Assembly (NCBI GenBank): GCA_027475525.1
Contig: JAMWFC010000046.1
Location: forward strand, 558,001 to 622,000
DNA length: 64,000 nucleotides
Source: Macrolepiota albuminosa
Lineage: Eukaryota; Basidiomycota; Agaricomycetes; Agaricales; Agaricaceae
Reading direction: 5' to 3'
Shown here in pieces: positions 60,267 through 64,000 of the stretch (positions are counted from its first letter, which is position 1; each line of letters begins with the position of its first letter). The notes beneath the pieces were generated by a model. It was not told the DNA's origin and searched no databases. It worked only from the letters and a program-made list of their open reading frames with translations. The translations under genes were made by a program, and so were the position numbers.

Positions 60267-60420
60267 AAGTACACCAAGAAGTTGGGAGTACAAGGGTTCT
60301 ATGATACCCTTAATGACCATGCCCAGAACATGGCAGTATACCCAAGTACACCAAGAAGTTGGGAGTACAAGGGTTCTATGATACCCTTAATGACCATGCC
60401 CAGAACATGGCAGTATACCC
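60267..60420. repeat. 77-bp tandem duplication (probable assembly join)
   Basis: 60267-60343 equals 60344-60420, with 2 extra matching bases. It breaks the gypsy gag frame. Confidence 0.95.
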
Positions 60421-61419
60421 GAACGGGTATACAATGCTCGAAACGTTCTTGGATGGCATTCCAGCGGATATGCACCGCTATTTGATACGTGAGGACGGAT
60501 TGTCCCCAGAAGTCAACGATGTGGAAGAATTTGTAGCATATGCCATCCGGTATGAGCAGTCTCTGAAGACTGCTAACCACTACGAACATCAGAGTGGACA
60601 CAAAGGGGGACCCAGGCGACTACCGCCTGGTGGGACACCCTCACGGGGTCAGCATGTGGGGACCTTCCTGGCCAAAAAGACCGATTTGGACCGTGACCGC
60701 AACACACGGTTTGTTGTACGCAGAACCCCTGCTGCGAACCGAGGGTGGAGCCGCCCATGCCCAGAGTGGGCGCCGGACAGAGAACGTCCTAAACCAAGGC
60801 CGGACTTCAAGCCGGCCAACCCACCGGGGCAGTCAGGGACTTGTTTCGCATGTGGCCAACCAGGCCACTACGCTACCAACTGCCCTGCAAAGCCAGGACC
60901 CCCGAGGAAGGGGTATACATCCTGCGCCCACCTTCGAGCTGCACATACTGCAGCCACGAGTGGGAGTGATGGAGACGTATCTGCCGATTCTGAGGCAGAG
61001 CACCCCACAAACGACCAGGAGCCCCCAGAGGAGGCATCGGGCACCGAGCCTGAGAGTGTGGTCGTGGAGGGGGAGGAGTACGTCACAGTCGACGTATATG
61101 ACAACGTCTACGACAATGAGTATTACAGTCGCGACAGCAACTCTGAGTGCCTAGCGGCGATGACGGATTGGTCGTCCACAAATGATCCTGAACGGAATAA
61201 CGTAGTTTGGATGAAGAAGGTGACTCTTCGTCGTGCAGAGGGCACTTTGCAGCGCCCTACATTGAAACGAGCAGACAAGGAGTGCCTGGTCTCATATGTG
61301 GACGTAGACGGCCACAAGGCATGGACCCTATGGGACTCTGGGAGTACCACATCGGGCATAACGCCCCAGTTCGCCCATGTGTACGGAATATCCGTGCAGG
61401 AGTTGGATACGCCATTGGC

Positions 61420-61573
61420 GTTACAGCTGGGCACCGTAGGGAGCCGAGCCATGGTGCAGTATGGGACAAATGTGAATGTCCAAATGCCGGGCTCATGTTA
61501 CAGCTGGGCACCGTAGGGAGCCGAGCCATGGTGCAGTATGGGACAAATGTGAATGTCCAAATGCCGGGCTCAT
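61420..61573. repeat. 77-bp tandem duplication (probable assembly join)
   Basis: 61420-61496 equals 61497-61573, inside the protease region. Confidence 0.95.
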
Positions 61574-61586
61574 GTAGCCGGAATAC

Positions 61587-64000
61587 ATGGATGTAGCGAA
61601 CTTCAATCGCTACGATATGATACTGGGAACACCATTCATGCGGCGTAACAAAGTCATACTAGACTTTGACCAATGTCAGGTACTAGTGAATGGGAAAGTG
61701 ATCCCAGCCGAACGAGCTACAGCAGACAACACTGATAATCGTCTGCGACATCATCGCACTATGGAGAAACGCAAGGACTCTCCATGACTTGGCCAGCGCA
61801 GAGTGCCGGCCGTGGAGGATGTGGAGGAGGAAGTGCAGGCTATGCCTGGACTGAGCGCAGACCACAACGTGGTAATGATGAGCGAGGAGGAGTATCAAGC
61901 CTCCAAGAGGAGCAACGAGCGAATAATCGCTCCTGAGATTCGAGGCGCAAGGCCTCCAGACAAACGCCATCGAAAGGCGAGACAATGGGAGGACTCAGTG
62001 GATGTATGTCCACCTACGTCCTCACGAGTCAAGTTGGAAGACTTGAAAGACAGCATCTGAGAGGCGGAAGCCTCAGTAGAGGGGGACACATGGTCCCTAT
62101 GGGAGCGACCAGCTCCTCTGCCGGAGTACGACTGGGCATACGACCCCCGAATGCTGCAAGAGTGGAACGAGCTGGTGGCAGCCACGTGTGCGCGAAATGC
62201 GCACCAGAGACGGATGACCGTCAACCCAGCGTATCGCCAGCCAGCCTTGGACAAGGTGTCCGTAGCGTACTCACTTGTACGTGAGGGGAAAAGCCTCGTG
62301 GCCTATAAGGCAGCGGCAGCGGGTGCTCCACTGAGACTACATATACCTGATGACAGTGTCAATCAGGTGCTCGCAATGCGCGAGCAGTATGCACCGCCGC
62401 CTCGGCCACCCTCAGAGACGGTGGAAGTACTTCCCCCGGTGCGTATGAAGGGGAAGCAGAAGGCGACAAGCCTTCGTGAGGAAGATATTCCTCGGTTGCG
62501 TCAGCAATGGCAAGAAGAATTTGCCGACATGGTCAACGGGACCAAGGAGGAGCTGCCGCCATGGCGGGAGGTGAACCATGAGATTAATCTCATAGACGAG
62601 AGCAAGCAGTATAAGTATCACTTGCCGCGCTGTCCGTGCGCCCTCCAGGAGCAACTACACGATAAGACTAATCGCTATTTGAATGCTCAATGGTGGTCCC
62701 CATGCACCACCGCTCAAGCTGCACCATTATTGTGCATCCCGAAGAAGGATGGAACCCTTCGAACAGCTCTTGATGCACATCAGCGCAATGACAATACCAT
62801 AAAGGATGTGACTCCTTTACCAGATCAAGAGGTGATCCGGGAAGACGTGGCTCGGGCGAAGTATTGCTCGAAGATTGACCTTACTGACGCCTACGAGCAG
62901 GTGCGCATTCGCACTGAGGACGTACCCAAGACCGTATTTGCGTCGATCATGGGTACATTCACGAGCAATATAATGCAGATTGGAGACTGCAATGCTACGT
63001 ACCCAAGACCGTATTTGCGTCGATCATGGGTACATTCACGAGCAATATAATGCAGATTGGAGACTGCAATGCTCAGCAACTTTCCAGAGGCTAATGACCT
63101 CTATCTTCCGAGACGTAATAGGACGTTTCATGCACGTCTACTTAGATGACATATTCATCTACTCGGATACTATGGAGGAGCATGAGCAGCACCTCAGAGT
63201 CGTATTCGAACGACTGCGCAAGTACAAGTTGTACTTGAAGTGGAAAAAATGTGAGCTCTACGCTCAGAGTATAGACTGCCTAGGGCATGTCATAGATGAG
63301 CGGGGTATCCACCCTGATCAGGACAAGCTCGATCGTATTCGGGAGTGGCGCACGCCCCGAAACTACAATGACATCCAACGATTCGTTGGCCTTGTCAACT
63401 ACATATCGAGCTTCTTGCCCGATGTCACAGCCTATACTGGGCCACTTATGGCCATGACGCAGAACGGATCACCGTTCAATTGGAGGCCATTGCACTAGCG
63501 GTGCTTCGAGATGGTCAAACGGATCTGTACAAAGACTCCAGTAATTCGACCAATCAACCCTAGACGGGACGAGCCGATATGGCTCATTTGCGACGCGTCC
63601 AAGACAGGCGTTGGAGCCATGTATGGCCAGGGAAGCAGCTGGCAGACGTGCTGCCTAGCAGGGTTCATGTCGAAGAAGTTCACGACGGCCCAGCAAAACT
63701 ATGCGGTGCATGAGCTGGAGACTCTTGCCATACTCAAGGCCCTCCTCAAGTGGGAGGATAAGCTGATGGGATACCCCATCCACATCATAACGGACCACAA
63801 GGCCCTTGAGTTCTTTAAAACTCAGGTGAACTTGTCGCCGCATCAGCGACAGTGGATAGACTACATGTCGAGATACCAGTTCGACATCACCTATGTTAAA
63901 GGTGAACTCAACAAAGTGGCAGACTGCTTGTCGCGCTACTTTGAGAGTGATGTAGTTGGAGAGGCTCACGAGCCTCATGAGTATGTGCAGGCAGACTGCC
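61587..64000 (+). pseudogene. gypsy Pol: protease end, reverse transcriptase, RNase H (partial)
   Basis: After the protease end a linker leads to RT from about 62590: HEINLIDESKQYKYHLPRCP, a palm region with PLLCIPKKDGTLRTALDAHQ, YCSKIDLTDAYEQVRI (catalytic Asp) and, past the 77-bp duplication, FMHVYLDDIFIYSD with the YxDD box near 63139. RNase H follows with LICDASKTGVGAMYG, HELETLAILKALLKWEDKL, IITDHKALEFF and YVKGELNKVADCLSRYF, open to the window end. Breaks: a 1-nt loss near 63075 (before ATFQRLM) and TAG at 63496-63498. The usual RT fingers residue pattern is slightly altered (ALDAHQRND). It cannot be active as written. Confidence 0.9.
62920..63073. repeat. 77-bp exact tandem duplication (probable assembly join)
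   Basis: 62920-62996 equals 62997-63073, in the RT region. Confidence 0.95.

Larger units (their letters stand above)
58323..61596 (+). pseudogene. gypsy Gag with zinc knuckle and aspartic protease
   Basis: The frame starts MSNPIPAVPTDSGRNAHD. An acidic stretch (PEVVELPEEVMESSSDDDAG) precedes a capsid-like region (FSDLEDWAMDVCTHLAMCLY, then FKGVLTGLYDRFV). The CCHC box CFACGQPGHYATNCP is at about 60844-60888. The retropepsin part has LWDSGSTTSG (Asp at 61334) and RYDMILGTPFMRRNKVILDF (about 61610-61660). In-frame TGA codons occur at about 58447, 58593, 58638, 59019 and 60138, several of which would be CGA before a C-to-T change. The 77-bp duplications at 60267 and 61420 shift the frame; removing the first puts the two halves in one frame. 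A further frameshift lies near 61580. Confidence 0.85.
58001..64000 (+). mobile_element. Ty3/gypsy LTR retrotransposon, 5' part, runs off the window
   Basis: An LTR-like 5' region (to about 58250) is followed by gag with a CCHC knuckle, an aspartic protease, reverse transcriptase and RNase H in the order typical of Metaviridae. Integrase and the 3' LTR must lie beyond 64000. The gag matches the decayed minus-strand copy at 447-3495, so two copies of one family flank this gene region. CpG is frequent here, unlike in the left copy, and most breaks are single TGA/TAG codons or the 77-bp duplications. Confidence 0.88.

Overview
The window looks like nuclear DNA of a mushroom-forming basidiomycete (Agaricomycetes). 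Genes are intron-dense with short GT-AG introns of about 50-60 nt. The conserved genes read as fungal orthologues. The mobile DNA (Ty1/copia and Ty3/gypsy polyproteins, a DDE-integrase element with an alpha-kinase gene) is of kinds common in this group. All calls were made by reading; no database search was run.

Layout. 1-10010 is a nest of retroelements: a decayed, CpG-poor Ty3/gypsy gag on the minus strand, and a fragment of a second Ty3/gypsy family split by a young Ty1/copia element (3893-9513, LTRs, TGCAT target duplication, one in-frame stop). 10446-30116 is a gene-rich block: an MFS transporter (minus, possibly decayed), complex I 49-kDa subunit (plus), cofactor-independent phosphoglycerate mutase (minus), a Cys-rich zinc-finger protein (minus), an Atg27-like membrane protein (minus) and a NIF3-family protein (plus). 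30814-38285 is a 7.5-kb unit bounded by exact 25-bp terminal inverted repeats; it holds a 79-bp minisatellite, a spliced DDE integrase and a zinc-ribbon/alpha-kinase gene. 39556-54616 is again genic: a TPX2-like spindle protein, a tiny Cys/His protein, an enoyl-CoA hydratase, the ATP23 metalloprotease, and two convergent KRE9-like GPI-anchored wall-protein paralogues separated by long repeat-rich spacers. 54617-58000 is AT-rich transposon debris with a large fold-back. 58000-64000 is a Ty3/gypsy element of the same family as the decayed copy at the left edge; it runs off the right end.

The host genes are housekeeping functions (respiration, glycolysis, mitochondrial protein processing, fatty-acid metabolism, trafficking, spindle, cell wall) and do not form a cluster. 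The most notable biology is the TIR-bounded integrase plus alpha-kinase unit and the microexons (10, 2 and 14 nt) of the complex I gene.

Warning for users: ten head-to-tail duplications with a period of exactly 77 bp are scattered over the window. Eight are perfect over exactly 77-79 bp. They look like unmerged k-mer overlaps between contigs, not biology, and they break several reading frames.
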